Counted from the first letter of the stretch, positions 1-12,449 are shown. The stretch: DNA of 64,000 nucleotides from Euglena gracilis (GCA_039621445.1 CP154954.1:66808714-66872713); one strand, 5' to 3'. A program made the numbers and translations. The notes: generated by a model from the sequence alone, not told the origin.

Positions 1-29
1 AAGGAGAACGCCGTGTTTGTTGGCCCGTT

Positions 30-400
30 TTGGAAACCCATGGGGTTTGGGTCAAAAACGGGTCAAGAAAGTCGAAAAAAAAATCAAAACCATTTTTTGC
101 CCAAAAGAATGATTTTTTTGGGCTCGAACACCCAGAAAAACGGTTTTTTGAGCTACAAATGAGCGCTTTCCGACCCCCCCCGTCGCCCTGTTTTGGTCCC
201 GAAACCCATAAATTTTGGGTCATTTTGGGGTCAAAAACTCGAAAAAAAATTAATTATTTTTGCCCGAAACGATGCTTTTTTCGCCTCCCGAACCCGGAAA
301 ACAGTTTTTCGGTCGAAAATGAGTGTTTTTTTGACCCCCCCCGCCCCGTTTTTGGACAAGTAAAGAGCTCAGCACCACACAAAACCTGGTAAACTCCCCT
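30..400. repeat. Dispersed satellite-related sequence
   Basis: This stretch has the same make-up as the 43.4-46.8 kb satellite: phrases such as GGGTCAAAAACGGG and AAGTCGAAAAAAAA, with alternating runs of A/T and C/G. The open reading frames in it are by-products of that composition. It is probably a diverged fragment of the same repeat family. Confidence 0.5.
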
Positions 401-1660
401 TAATAAAGCCATGACACCCTCCTTCTGAAAGAAAAGAAAAATCGAAATCATTTTTCTCCAAAACGGCGGCCATTTTTCTTTAACTTCCGGGGTTTTTCAG
501 GTCTGACTTTGTCCAAATTTTGCCGGAATTCAGCCTGATGATTTTTTTCTTCTTCCTCCCACGGTGTTATTTTTCCGATAAATTCCTTTCTACGCATTCC
601 TTGTTCGTTTACGCTCCCCTCCCATTATTTTTGTGGACATAATTTGGCAGACAATTTGGGGATTATGAATTAAAAATGCATTGCAATGCAATGCAAGCAT
701 CAATTCTTTTCATTCGGTGGTTATGTAAATGAACTTTGCTTTTGAATTGAATTCATTGATTGAATGAATGATTTTTTGTCTTGATTGTTTAAGCCATGGA
801 AGCCTGCTTTTTATGTGGGGTTTTTATTTTTTTTTCACCAGAAATGTGTGTATTATTTGTATTCACACGTTTTAATTTTCCAGCAGTTTTTCGATGAGTT
901 TGGGGCATTGAGGAAACAACCAATGGAAATTGTTTTGTGAAAAAATTGTTTGGAATAGGAATGTTTGTGTTTTTTTGAATGAGAAAAAGTCGATTCTGTT
1001 TGGTGGAATTTCATTTATGCTTGAAAGTCCAGTGGAAACATGATCCCAGGGCACCATTTGCAATAATTTGGTACCTAACTTATAACATGATATCTCATAC
1101 ATTACATTATCATCAGGGCGTCGCTTAGCGACTGGTCCAGCTCAGAGGTTGGAAATTATGGGCTGGCTGGAAAAAGGCTGCTGGCTGACATTCTCCTCCA
1201 TTGGGGTCCCCCGGTTGGAACATGGCCTGGCTGGGAGGACCAAAAACATTGAAACCACAAAAAACCCCCAAAAAACTGCCAAATGTGTAAAAAAAAAAAA
1301 TCGTTTTTTCTTAAATGATCCTGAATTTGACCTGGGCCGGCTTTTCGACGCATCTTTGCCCATTTTGGGCCCGTTCCTACAACTCCGAAAGCCAAAATCG
1401 GCAACCGGCAAAATAAATGGAAGTTGTCGATGGGGGGAAGGGGGTCCAGGCCGGATAAGGGTGCTGGCTGGCTGGAACCCCCTTGTGGGGGATGGGGTGC
1501 CCTCCGGCTTGAGCAACGCCATGATTGCCCTGTGTTATTATTTTTCTTATGAAAGATCTGTCAGGCATTTGCTCGAAATTGGAGATGTGAGGAACAAACT
1601 GTGCAAAGAGAAAAACAACATGTTTTCCTGTTCAGACTGTTCAGGTGGCAACACACCGTG
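401..1660. other. No gene recognised
   Basis: AT-rich DNA followed, from about 1,140, by mixed sequence. A short hairpin (GTCGCTTAGCGAC) lies near 1,120. I searched the minus strand here for the missing C-terminal COQ10 exons (the next gene to the right runs in this direction) and found no convincing match. Confidence 0.4.
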
Positions 1661-1676
1661 ATTCCTGACGTCTTAC

Positions 1677-3505
1677 GAAGAGTGACAGCACTGGTGTACT
1701 GCTCAATGAACAAGGGAGGGAAGCCGACCTCCAAAGTGGCTGCACATGACAAAAAAGGGGTCCCCTTTTTTATGGAAGAAGAAGTTTAACAATGCAGCCG
1801 AGTCAAACTACTGCTGGGGAGGAGGTGACTTAAATAAACAGCACACTACAAAAAAAGATTCTCCAAACCGATTCTGTTCAAAAATGAAACTTCACCTACA
1901 AAGAGGCACCTCACACCATCAATATGGACTTTTTCCCCACAAAAAAAAGGGTGGGATAATGGTCATGAGCACCTTCCATCTTGGTCACAGTGGCGTCTGT
2001 GGGGTCGACAGTTGAGGACAGCACCCTGTGGGGATGGCAATGGTTAGACACATCGTCCTCAGGCCGAAAAATTGACCTCCCAGGGAAGGAGGAGTTTATC
2101 GAATGCGAATGTTTAACAGCCCAGAATCCTGCAAATTGCCAGTGGCAATTGATCACCGATGAGTGGCCCTCGTCAATTTTCTGATCAAAAGAGCGAAACA
2201 CACATAACGTGACCCCCTATTTGCCCCCCCCCCCCAATTGGCCAGAGCCCAGTTGGCCAATTAGCAATTAAGGGGGGGGGATACTCATTTCAAGGTGAAA
2301 TGCATTCACGGGGGGTTTTTCGAGGTTTGCGACTACAAAGGCTGGGCCCAAAATGGGCAATCAGGGGGGGATGACCCCCCAATTGTGCCCCCCCCCCCTA
2401 ATTGGCCAAAAGGGGTGTCCGAGCCGCCCAAGGGGGCGCTCAATTGGGGGGGGGGGGGGTTCTGACTTTGTTTGAAATACCCATATTGAGGATGCCTCTT
2501 GAGTAAACCCCATCACAAATAACATATCCCACCAAACAATATGCCCTGGGACGCGGCTACTCAGACACCCCTGACGCACAAGTGGAAACCAAGCAAGGCG
2601 ACAACTTCCCAATTTCTCACCAAAAGCAGCATATTTGTACAAAATGGTTGGTAGCAACCCAATAATAAATTCAGTAATCCGATTAATAAATTCAGTTTAA
2701 ACATTTAACTTGTTCCACTTTTTGTGGAAGGTTTTTGAGTTTGAAAATTTGTCCAATTAAAATACTCCCCAAATTATGTACCCTCCCACTATGGGCCCCG
2801 ACCTCAGATGCCCAAATCAAATGCAACTTGGGTTCACTATTTGGAGATTTCTGGAGTTTAAAATAAGAGACACCACGCCTGATTGGTCCAACTCAACAAA
2901 AAAAGGAAGGGTTATAACTTTTTGGGCTGTCTGGGGACCTTCTCCCTGAATCTGTCCAAAATAGCAGGGGAAAACTCCGCCGAACTCAGCCGCGCCAAGA
3001 AAACATGCCTGACTCTTTAGATTTTTCAGGAATATTGTCCAAGATTTGTATCGTGGTTTTTTTTCTCTGCCCTCCATACACCCCCACTGGCCCCGCTGGG
3101 TTTTGTCTCCGCAGGCTGTGGAGGGGAAAAAAAGGCGGTCAACTTGATTTTAATGGCTAGGGGGACCAACGATCGTTCCCGTAAGATACCTTTTTAGCCT
3201 TACAACGCGAGGAAGCAAAAAGGTGGGAGGTCGGCAAGAAGTTTGCAACAAGAAAATCATGCAAATTACAACTTTATTCACCCCACTGTTAACCCTTTTA
3301 ATTTCGAACTTTTCAAATCACCCATCACATTGAATGTGTTGCCATACGTGGAGTTGGTGCACCATGGCAAGAATGTCTTGTAGTTTGCCACATCGGCAAC
3401 AACGTTGAACATCTTCTCTGGAGCATACCTGAGCAAGCGGAAGCAGATTTTGGGACTTGTACCCATCAAATACCGTTTCTTCCAAGCAGGCATCTTTTCA
3501 GACCG
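1677..3505 (-). CDS. COQ10: COQ10-like coenzyme Q-binding START-domain protein (two exons visible)
   Basis: Mitochondrial COQ10 proteins have a START/polyketide-cyclase fold that binds ubiquinone and supports respiration. Two exons are visible. Exon at about 3,348-3,505 encodes LLRYAPEKMFNVVADVANYK followed by TFLPWCTNS, the classic N-terminal COQ10 signature, and ends at a good GTATGG donor (3,342-3,347). Exon 1,677-1,739 encodes ATLEVGFPPLFIEQYTSAVTL, the next conserved block, between a TGCAG acceptor and a GTAAGA donor. The phases of the two exons do not join directly, so a small exon for the intervening 10-15 residues should lie between them. I could not place it, nor the first exon or the C-terminal exons (the usual LFNHL and DFSISFEFRS blocks). 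The gene is either longer than this window shows or partly degraded. Family assignment is strong; completeness is not. Confidence 0.8.
2207..2462. repeat. C-run inverted-repeat element, left end and internal palindromes
   Basis: The left end, ACGTGACCCCCTATTTG preceded by TA at 2,205, matches the left end of the complete TA-flanked element at 50,411. Inside are repeated AATTGGCC palindromes between long C and G runs (around 2,237 and 2,398). No matching right end was found nearby, so this is a truncated or rearranged copy. Confidence 0.45.
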
Positions 3506-4173
3506 CTTGAGGGGCCCGGGAGGGGAGGGGGGTCACAAAAAAGGCCCAGTCAAAAAAAAAACCTCAAACCCCCGTTGTTCATCATCTGGCATTTGCCTTT
3601 TGGAAGTATGGGTGTTTAAGCAATTGTTTTCCAATGCCTTCAATGGCTGCATCCACCAGAAGCTGCAGATCGCTCCCCAAATGGATGGTCAAAAGCACTC
3701 AGAATGCTGTTTTGAACCCGGCGAACCAAATGTTGATTCATTGGACAGAAACAGGGTTTTGCCTGAGAAAAAATGGTTCGCCAGCTTCACGACAGAAGTG
3801 GGGTTCCCCGGTCTTTTGCTTAAACTGGTGTTTTTGGTGCACAAAACTCAGCACAGAACGGTGTTACCAACCTTCGCTCAAATGCAAAACCCGGATACAT
3901 TTTTGGGGGGCGAGAAAAATACATTTCAAAGTTTGATATTACTCAAATGCCTTTGATCGTGACCGTATTATTTTATATTTCTTTCAGCTTTGAAAATTCT
4001 GGGAAATATGTCTTGTTTCTAATGAGGTTGGTTGATTAATCGATATCGGGGGCACCAAACGATTAATGCCGATTTATCAGGGGGAGGGGGCAAACAATTT
4101 CACGCTCCCCATGCATTTTTGTCTTGTATTGGTGAAAACACCAACTCTCAACGACACCTTTCTTTGGAGAATT
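3506..4173. other. No gene recognised
   Basis: Upstream side of the visible COQ10 exons. Overlapping reading frames exist but none resembles a known protein. At 4,030-4,080 there are GATTAATCG words related to the cluster near 54.1 kb. A first COQ10 exon could lie here unrecognised. Confidence 0.35.
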
Positions 4174-4186
4174 NNNNNNNNNNNNN
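4174..4186. other. Assembly gap (13 N)
   Basis: Thirteen undetermined bases. Reading frames that cross it should not be trusted. On either side the sequence changes from AT-rich to GC-rich, so the join may be a scaffold patch. Confidence 0.99.
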
Positions 4187-4289
4187 GTGGCCAGGGGGGC
4201 CCTGTGTCGGCGGCCCAACCCGGTGCCACGACTCCGGCTCCGTGTGCCTATGGCCAATGACAAATTTAAACATCATTCAAAATTAGGAA

Positions 4290-4430
4290 CTTGGCACACC
4301 AAATTAGGCATTTGCCACTCAAAATTAGGATTTGGCACGCCAGATTAGGGATCAACCACTTAAAGTTCGGAGTTTGCACTCCAAACCAGGAATTTGCCCC
4401 TCAAAATTAGGAATGTGCACTAGAAATCAT
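4290..4430. repeat. Short tandem motif AAATTAGG / TTTGGCAC
   Basis: A loosely repeated unit of about 30 bp built from CAAAATTAGGAAxTTGGCAC is seen five to six times between 4,270 and 4,420. It is a degenerate minisatellite with no coding sign. Confidence 0.55.
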
Positions 4431-4807
4431 GCATTTGGCGATGGCAGGGCAGGGGGTTGAGAACTGCGTTTTGCCGCAGACTCCCGGCAGGAAGGAAAGT
4501 TTTCCCCCATTTCCAACGCAGCCCACTTTCCCTGTTCCCTTGCTTGTTTCCCTGTCCCCCCCTCCTGCCCATAGCATCCACCTCCCCCCAGGGTGGCGGC
4601 CTTTGGGAGAAGAAGTGCGTCCGGTGATCACCAACCCCCTGTCTTCCCTGACGGCGGTGTCGGCGGACGACATGTTGCTTCGGGGCGACGCACGCAGCCA
4701 AGCAGCCAAGCCCAAAGGAAATTCCGACAAAGGTGGTCCTTCTCTTCTGAAAAGGGGTCGGGAAAAAACTGGGGTCTCGACCGCCCCCAGGGTGGAGGGC
4801 ACCCAAC

Positions 4808-4980
4808 CAGGCTACTTTTTAAGACCCCTGGGGGGGGGGGGGGAGGGGGGGTCCCCCCCACCCACCCAGGGTGGCGCGGGACCCCCCCCGGGGGGGGGAG
4901 GCGCCAGCCCAACCCCACCCCCCCACCCACCCCCCCCCCCCCCGGGGGGGGGGGGGTCAGGTGACTTAAAAAGAAGCCTG
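4808..4980. mobile_element. Non-autonomous hAT-type MITE (173 bp)
   Basis: The ends are inverted copies: CAGGCTACTTTTTAA on the left and TTAAAAAGAAGCCTG on the right, with one mismatch. They are flanked by an exact 8-bp direct repeat CACCCAAC (4,800-4,807 and 4,981-4,988). Eight-bp target duplications with CAG-starting termini are diagnostic of hAT superfamily elements. The interior is only C and G runs with no coding capacity. It shares its ends with the element at 30,597-30,744. Confidence 0.9.
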
Positions 4981-5106
4981 CACCCAACCGAAACCCCCCC
5001 CCTCGACACTCTCCCCGCGTCGAAATCCGGGTGTCGAAGGGCGGTCGAATGGGGTTCTATGGAAGAGCAGCCCCTGTGCATCCACTGGCACGGGCTCCAC
5101 CTTACT

Positions 5107-5240
5107 CGGCCGAGCGTTCCACCACAGCGAGGAGGTGGGCAAAGACCCGGACAGCCGGGCTTTGCATCAAAGTGAGGGAGACGAAGGGGTCGCTGGACAC
5201 ACTGACCTCCCTCAGGGGCTGGGCTTCAGGACACTCAACA
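5107..5240 (-). CDS. Possible exon, unknown protein
   Basis: Minus-strand reading frame with amphipathic, protein-like content (VSLTLMQSPAVRVFAHLLAV, then VERSAE), ending at a plausible GTAAGG donor around 5,101-5,106. Other frames of this stretch are less protein-like. I do not recognise a family. GC-rich sequence on both sides could hold further exons, but the G/C runs and the MITE at 4,808 make any gene model unreliable. Confidence 0.22.
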
Positions 5241-5306
5241 GAAAAACAAAAAATGCAAAAAAAAAAAAAAATGCCATTAAATGAATTACCGGGAGACAAC
5301 TTCTCA

Positions 5307-5492
5307 CCACCACCACCACTCACCACCACCACCACCACCACCACAAAGCGTACACCTCGGTCCAGCCCAATCGTCGGGTTGGTCGTCCAACAACAACACC
5401 AACGACAACAGCAACAACGACGACGACGACGACGACGACGGCAGCGACAACAACAACAACAACAAAAACAACAGCAACAGCAACAACAACAT
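5307..5492. repeat. Compound trinucleotide repeat (CAC)n (CAA)n (GAC)n (CAA)n
   Basis: Successive runs of CAC, CAA/GAC and CAA triplets. In translation they give His/Pro, Asn/Asp/Gln or, on the other strand, Val/Cys/Leu runs. The reading frames of 160-240 residues that cross it exist because triplet repeats lack stops. Confidence 0.9.
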
Positions 5493-8117
5493 TTCAACAA
5501 AACCCGCCTGGCCCCCACACTGTGAAAGCGCGGCCCTCCGGCCAGCTGGTTGCGCGACTGGGGGGCCCGCAGGGCCCAAGAGTCCACGACGTCCAGGGAC
5601 GAGGCCGGCCACAACGAGGGGCGGTGCATCGTCCCGCGGAGGAAGGGAAGAGAGCTGCCAGGGAAAGGCGGGGTTTGGGCCCCTGGAAAGGGGGCCGGGC
5701 AGGCGATGCATTGGGATGGAGGACGTCGAACGTTGGCATTGTGTCGGGTGGAACACATGGGACACCGCCTGAGGTTTTTTTTTTGGAGCCGGGGGTCCAG
5801 GCCCACCCACTCACCCACCCCCTGGGGGGGGGGGACTCAGGGGGACCCACTTTTGGGGGGTCAATTTTGGGGTCCAAAAAACATTCCGCACTTCGCACCG
5901 AAAGTAGGAGAAGGAAACCCTGCCTCCGATGGGGCACCCACCGGGCCCCACCCCCCACTCCCCCCCCCGGTCACGAAAATGAAGAGAAAAAAACCTGGAC
6001 ACTACCCCCCCTGTTGTCCGAGACACTCCAGCATTTCAGGTCCATTGACATGGGGGGTCAACAGCCCGGTGTGGCAACGTCACCGTGCTGAAATGCAAAA
6101 TGCCAGGGAGCGTCCCAGAAACGGGGGGATGGACAAACCCCCCTCCTGGGGGGTGGGGGGGGGCAAAGCCGACGGGTGGGGTGGGGTGGGGTATTAAGCG
6201 CTGGGGTTCAGTGGTTTAACATCGGTTCGGTCATGTATTGCATCCGAAGCGAGCCAAAAACGCACCTTGACCCAACCCCTGGTCCAGGCAAGAAGATGGC
6301 CACTTCATTCTCTCCACTCCCTTCAGTTAAAGTTCAAGCAAGGAAAACGGGAAAATAGCCTGTGGCCTACTGCTGTGGCCACTTGACAGGTGTCAGGGCA
6401 GCCCCAGGCCGATGATCGCCCAACCCCGCAGAAATCTGCTAAAAAAAACGAACTTTTTCTGGGATTGAGGCGCCTTGGCGTAGCACCGCCCCCCCCCCCC
6501 CCAGCCAGGGCTGTACGGAAAGGCCTGGTGAGGGGGTCAGACCCCATCCGGAGGGTCGGACCCCATCCGGGAGGTGGGGGGAGGGGGGGTCGACCCCGCC
6601 CCACAGCTGCACTGGCGCAAGGAAAACGCTGAACCCCCCGGAAATACGGGAAGGCCTGGTGGGGTGGGGGGGGGACGTCGGACCCCCCACCCACCAGGTT
6701 GCCCACCAGGATGGGGGTGGGGGGGGGGGTCGACCCCAGGCTTGTATGGGAATCTCGGAGGAGGGGGGGACCCCCCTTCCAAAACTAGGGGGGGATCCCC
6801 CCCTCTTATCTCCAGGTTTCGGTCGCCGGAACTTCTCACCGTTTAGTGCAAAGTTTCATATTGAGCCCCAAGAGGGTCCGAAAATGCACGCGCTGCGCGA
6901 AGCGCCAAAAGATTTTGCTTGCCCCCACAGAGGAGGAGGGGGGTCCTTCTGGTTTCAAAGGGGGTATCCCCCCCTTCCAGGGGGACCCCCCTCCTACCAC
7001 CTTACCCCAGGAGGGGTGAGTCCCCCTACCACCTACCTCATGTCTGCGGAGCTTCTCATACAACCCTGGGTGACCCTCCTTACCCACCACCCAGAGGGCT
7101 TTTGGGGATTCCCGTACAGCCCTGCCCCTCTGTCGACAAGGTTGAACCTCGTAGGGCTCAAAAGGGGGCCGGGGGGGGGGGGGGCACATCCACCAGCACT
7201 CCGTGATGAAAACTTTGACCTGGAAAAAGGCACCTGGGAAAGGGAACGGGTGTCGAACCCACCCGAGCATCGTTCAGGGGCGGCGGGCCACGATGCGGTA
7301 CCGCCATTCTGCCGTTCCCTGGCGAAGCACGGCCGTCAACGATCCACGGCTGTTACGCAGGGAAAGAGGGTGCTCTTGTGTGGTGGGCACCAATGCAGGC
7401 GACCCACGCAGACATCAACGATTTGTATCGGAGTCCAGTCACAGTGGGCACAGTGGGGTTTGGGATGACCAGGGGGGGGGGGGGAGGGGCAGCAGGTGAC
7501 CTTTGGCAATTCGTTCGGCTGGACCTGGAGGCTGGGCCATCCGCCCCCTTGCACCATCTTAAACGTTGGGTGGTGGGCTGTGGGGTACCTGGGAGCCGGG
7601 ACGAGCATGGGGCAAAGAGGACAACCAGTGGGCTGGACCCTGAAATGAAAGCACTCGCTCGACAAGAAGGGATCTCAAACTCGCCCAACAAGAAGGGGAC
7701 CTGCCAAATTCCACAATCTCAGGAAATTGGATCCATGTCATCTGGTTGGCGGAGGGGCGAAAAAACAGACCATGACCTTCAAATGAAAACACTGGAGGAG
7801 AACATTGGTCCAACGTACCGCCTGGACAGATGGGACCACAACTCACTTGGTGTCACTCCAGGGAGGGAGTATCATCCCCGTGAGGTTGTCATCTTCCGGC
7901 CCTGGAAGTGACACCCCAACTGCCACTTCCTGGGAAACAAGTCGACAATGTCACAGGAGCGATCCTCCAAGGGCGGGTGGGGGGGGGGGATCAACCCGAG
8001 ACCTTTCTGAATTCCAAACCTGAGTGGCTGCAAATTTTACAGGGCTGTGGGGGTTTGCCGGCAATTATAACAAAAAAAGTGGTCAACACGTTTGGGGTCA
8101 ACTCTGAAAGACCAAGA
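5493..8117. other. G/C-run-rich region without a recognised gene
   Basis: GC-rich DNA broken by many G and C homopolymers of 6-15 nt. Several open frames over 100 codons lie on both strands but are dominated by Gly, Pro and Arg, as expected from the composition. The frame at 7,378-7,911 (+) is more balanced but matches nothing I know. No RNA gene seen. Confidence 0.4.
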
Positions 8118-8119
8118 TA

Positions 8120-8536
8120 ACCCCCCCCCCCAAATAATACCCCCCCCAAATAATACCCCCCCCAAATAATACCCCCCCCCTTGGGGTCCGACTTCGGCCG
8201 CCGAAATAATACCCCCTCCCCCCGGTTTCGGGCCGAAGGCCCGGATTTTTGACCTGAAAATGTAGGTAAAAATCACAATTTCTGACAACAAATTACAAAA
8301 AAAATCTATTTTTCTGGCTCATCTGACCTCCAAAAAATGGTAAATTTCACAAGAAAGTGCAAAAAATGACCCCAAAGGGGGGTTTTGGGTGCTATTTTGG
8401 GTTTAACGGGACTTCGAAAAATTTCGAAAATTTTGGGAAAATAATACCCCCCCCAAATAATACCCCCCCCTCGGGCCGGGACTTCGGGCGAAAAAATAAT
8501 ACCCCGGGGGGGGGGGGGGTATTATTTGGGGGGGTT
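8120..8536. mobile_element. TA-flanked terminal-inverted-repeat element with C-run ends (about 417 bp)
   Basis: The left end reads ACCCC...CCAAATAATACC and the right end is its inverse (GGTATTATTTGGGGGGG), with TA on each outer side (8,118 and 8,537). The AAATAATACCCC word is repeated four times on the left and again at 8,440-8,470. No coding capacity. It resembles the elements at 50,411 and 61,665 in design: TA target, C-rich terminal repeats of about 20-30 bp, a different internal word. Confidence 0.65.
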
Positions 8537-8579
8537 TATCAGCCGCACATAGGGAACAACTTGGGACACAAAGTCTGAA

Positions 8580-9200
8580 GGTGGGGCAAAAACGTTGTGA
8601 TGAAAGATTGCCTCGAAACTGTTCTATCCAGGACCTGGTTCAGAGAAGACAAACCATCCGTTCCCTAGAACTGAAGTGAGAGTCCGCAAAATATTGCATT
8701 CCATAATTTGGTGGCTTGTTCCTCAATACAGCTTGAATTTTGATTATTTTAACGAGAATCGGGAGCCAAATATCAGTGGTCTGGCTGAAGATGGCGAGGC
8801 CACTGAACAGAAGCTGAGTTGAAAGAACAAAAAAATGAGAACAACCGCATATGAAAAATAGAAATATGTGAATATATGAATATATGAAAGAAAATATAAA
8901 AATAAAAACCACAGGAAAAGAAAGATGCCGGGGGGGAGAAGAAAACCTGTAGCAAAATGTATTGAATGGAGTAAAATGGTGCGGAGACCAAATCCAGGCT
9001 GGCTGTGGTGCATGGAAGCAGGAATGAAGTTCAAATGGGAATGATGCGGCGCCACCATCAGACGCCCGCCGCCACAGATCAGCACAACACGCCATTCGTG
9101 CAAACAGCGGAGGACTTTTCAGGACTCGGAGGGTTCGCCCCTGTGGGCATCACCAGTGACCTTATTTGGGGCCAAAAAATTCTTGTCGAAAGGGAGGAGA
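8580..9200. other. AT-rich, no gene recognised
   Basis: Contains an AT-rich stretch of ATATGAA-type words at 8,860-8,900. Minus-strand frames of 70-150 codons are Phe/Ile/Ser-rich and follow the base composition. Confidence 0.4.
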
Positions 9201-9253
9201 AAGCACTGTCTGTCGCACCCCCCAAGGGGGGGGGGGTGCGACAGACAGTGCTT
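9201..9253. repeat. Perfect snap-back hairpin
   Basis: Left arm AAGCACTGTCTGTCGCACCC (9,201-9,220) is followed almost at once by its exact inverse ending at 9,253. The arms are about 23 bp and the loop is only AA. This is either a very small palindromic MITE or a hairpin made by a foldback event. Confidence 0.85.
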
Positions 9254-11207
9254 ATTCGGGGGGGGGGGGGGGCAAGGACCTACCTGCCTAGCTTCTTAGC
9301 TTCTCCCGGGTCACCAACCTTAAAAAATGTCCGGTATGGAGGCAGCGGACAGTGTTTCTCGGCAGAGTTGAACGGTCGTAAGGGGTATTTTCTTGTTGTG
9401 CAACCAAAGGAATGGTCTTCAGGGGTTTCTTCGCTCATTTTGGGAGAACGAAAAAATGACACTCATTAGAAGACAGCTCAGGGGGCACAACAGAGGAGAG
9501 AGGGATTTGGAGAGTATTTGGTGGAAACAGCGAGCCAATTTTATTTATTGGGGTGGTGGAAGCAAGCCCCATCCCCATTTAATAGGTGCGGACCAAAAAA
9601 GAAGTCAGTATGCCGGAAGGGGTTGGTTTTCACGCGACTGTCCTTCCTTGGGGAATTTGCAGCCTCGTCACACTTTTGGGTGGGAAATCTGTGAAAAGAA
9701 AATGCTCAAAAATAGCGTCAACCCCGCCCCAAATAGAAGCTAATAGTGGACCGCTACTCCCCCCCTCCCAGGGGCGAGGGGGCTGTGCTTCTACTTGGCC
9801 CTGCCAGCCTGGTTTTTGTGGCTTCAGAAATCCCATCGAACTGGGGTGCACTTGCAGTGGTCCCTGCAGTTGCAGTGGCCCCACTCTTCCTGTGGGGGTG
9901 GGGGTGAGAATTAATGCCTCATAATTTTCACCAAAAGAATATTTGGGAGGCCCAATTGCCGAGAGTGACCTCATCTATCATTGTATCAAGGGAAAGAGCA
10001 GAGAGAGCCTGCACATCCCTTCTTTTTTGATGGTATCGGAGCTTTTTTTAATCCTGGATGTCTGAAAAAGATGCCCAACTGATAATCACCCAGGGGCATG
10101 ACGACCCTGCACTACAGCACTCTGACAAGACGCCCATTTACAACAACCACCTCTCTTTGTAGAGGAATGGAAATGACCCTGGGGTATAACAAAAATCGCA
10201 TGCTTGCGACCCTTCTTTGCAACCCAACCAGGACACTTTTCCCTCTCCCATTTGATGCTGCTATTATGACCTGATGAAATAAATCTGCTATTATGATGAC
10301 CTGTTGAAATAAACCTTACAACCTTGCAACCTTACTCGCAACGTGACTTCTGGTCCGCGTTAGGGGAATAAATTTCGGACCGGAATTCTTCCGTTCTGGA
10401 GGGCAAAAGTGATTGGTTTGTCGCAGGGGCCTGGCAGCCACCAGACTTCGGAGGGTCGCAATTGCACGCCGACTGCGTGGCGGTCCGCTTCGGCTCACTG
10501 TGGCTCATACCGAGAGACAATGGGCCCCATGGTTGGCTGCATGCTGACCCAACAGTCCTTCCATGGGGATCGTGCACCGTGGCGGAAAGAAGTCACAATC
10601 ATGCATTCCGCGTTGCGTCGTATGACACTTCTTCCCTGAGTACACTTCCGTGTGGGCTTTCTGCACAGGCACATGGCAGCAATTAGTAACGTCTGCTGCC
10701 AGGCCCCGTATAATTGAAACAGAATTTGAACAGGGAGTATGACCATATTACAGTAAAGAATGTCTGGGGCTGTGGCAGAGGCTTGCCAGATGCTTTGTTG
10801 TGCGAGGACAGACGGTGCTCATGATGGGAAAGGAAACAAATGCTTCAGTGGTTCACAGTGCTAACCATAGAATCCTGCCTGTGAACGTCTGCTTCAGATG
10901 CATGCCGACTTCCTGTGCTCCAATTCATCGGCTGAATGGGTCGAAAATAAAACACGGGGAACCTTATTGAGCTAACCATGGCCACAAATGGGAAGGAGGC
11001 GGAGGGAGGAGAATAAGCATCGGAGAGGAAGGGGGCGGGGAATCCAGAGGTCTGGCATAAGAACCAGAGACGTTGCAGGTTCACAGTAACGTCCTCCATC
11101 AGCAAGGGACGAAGGCAGCCCGGCTCTCGTCAGAGAGACTGATTGCAGGAGAAGATGATGGGAGAAAGAATGGTGGGGGAATCCTCTACCATTTGAGATT
11201 ATAGAAG
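9254..11207. other. No gene recognised
   Basis: Mixed-composition DNA. A 30-bp tandem duplication (CTGCTATTATG...TGAAATAAA) lies at 10,256-10,318. Reading frames up to 86 codons (for example 10,972-11,226, minus) match nothing I recognise. Confidence 0.35.
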
Positions 11208-11360
11208 CCGGTGCAATTTTTTTCAATCACCAAAAAAAAAAGAACGCAACGTTGAGGAAGAAACGTTTCCTCAATATTGGCATCTGTCATATCATCCCTT
11301 CCGCAGACGTGCAATGAAAGAGTCCCTTCTCAAAGTCTTCCGTCTTCCATCTGTGTGTGG
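11208..11360. repeat. Direct repeat, copy 1
   Basis: Shares a diverged block with 12,240-12,363: TTTTTTCAATCACCA, CGTTTCCTCAA, ATATCATCCC, AATGAAAGAGTCCCT and TCTGTGTGTGGATG in the same order. Nothing protein-like is conserved between the copies, so it is a duplicated non-coding segment or old transposon part. Confidence 0.7.
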
Positions 11361-11865
11361 ATGAGGTTGGGTATGCAGTGCATGTCTGACACCACAGAAA
11401 TGTGTGGATTCGAGTCGAGCTCCAACTGAAATGCCCCCGAGAGCGGAGCGGAGCGACCGCAACTGGTGGCAGGCCAGGAAGCGGCCCTCATTGCGGACAG
11501 ACTTAACCCTCGGACGGGCGCTCAGGGGCAGGGGCGCCTGGTGGGGCCGGCCCAGGTGGACATCAGGCTGGAATGTTTCTGCCGCATGGCATACTCCACG
11601 GCACTGCCCTGCAGGCAGCCGGCCGCAGTGCGCGAGGCCCAGGGATCGAATCCGTGGGATCCTGTAGGTGTGGAAGCCAGAACCTCAGCAATATTGGTGA
11701 GTTTGGATCCTTGAGGAAGACCCAAATGATCGGATGGCCGCAGCGCATTCTGATGCTTCCTGTCAATGCCCCGCCTTGCACGGACCAGGGTGAGACAAGA
11801 CAGCTGGAACAAAATTGGAACTTGTTCTGCGTGACGAGAAAGAAACTGACCACCTTTGTATGTAA

Positions 11866-11902
<37 letters not shown>
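11866..11902. repeat. (CA)n microsatellite
   Basis: About 18 CA units, with one TA interruption. Confidence 0.95.
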
Positions 11903-11905
<3 letters not shown>

Positions 11906-12239
11906 ACCCCATCTCAGGAAACCGTCAGCAGGGCGGCCAGCACCGGGGACCCTGAAAACATCCCATTCTGACAGGTCCGCTGTGCTGGAGGACTTCTGGA
12001 GACCTGGGGGCTTCCAGACTCGCACACCAAGGACAACATTATCCTTGGGGTAGGTAACCCTCCCGGAAAAGTTCCCCAGAGGGGGGGGGTTTTTGCAAAG
12101 TTGCTAATCGGCAGATTTTGTTTCAATCACCAGTATTGGCTGTCAAAAAAAACAAATCCGATGGCTTAGATCAGCAATAGGAGGCTTCAGGTGGTAACCA
12201 GCGTCTCAGTCGTATAGAATCTATCAGTGATGAGAAAGA

Positions 12240-12363
12240 ATGGCAATTTTTTCAATCACCACACCAAAGAACATACGTTCCTCAAATACATATCATCCCC
12301 CCCAATGAAAGAGTCCCTGTCTTCTCTCCACCACAGCTGTGGCAGTCTGTGTGTGGATGCGAG
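12240..12363. repeat. Direct repeat, copy 2
   Basis: Second copy of the block described at 11,208-11,360. It ends just before the poly-G tract. Confidence 0.7.
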
Positions 12364-12412
12364 TGTCAGGATTTCAGGGGGAATGTTTCTGGTGGCATAC
12401 GGTGGCTGTGGT

Positions 12413-12449
<37 letters not shown>

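Noticed and set aside
11620-11680. tRNA-like B box (GGATCGAATCC)
   Set aside because: No matching A box or cloverleaf could be drawn around it.
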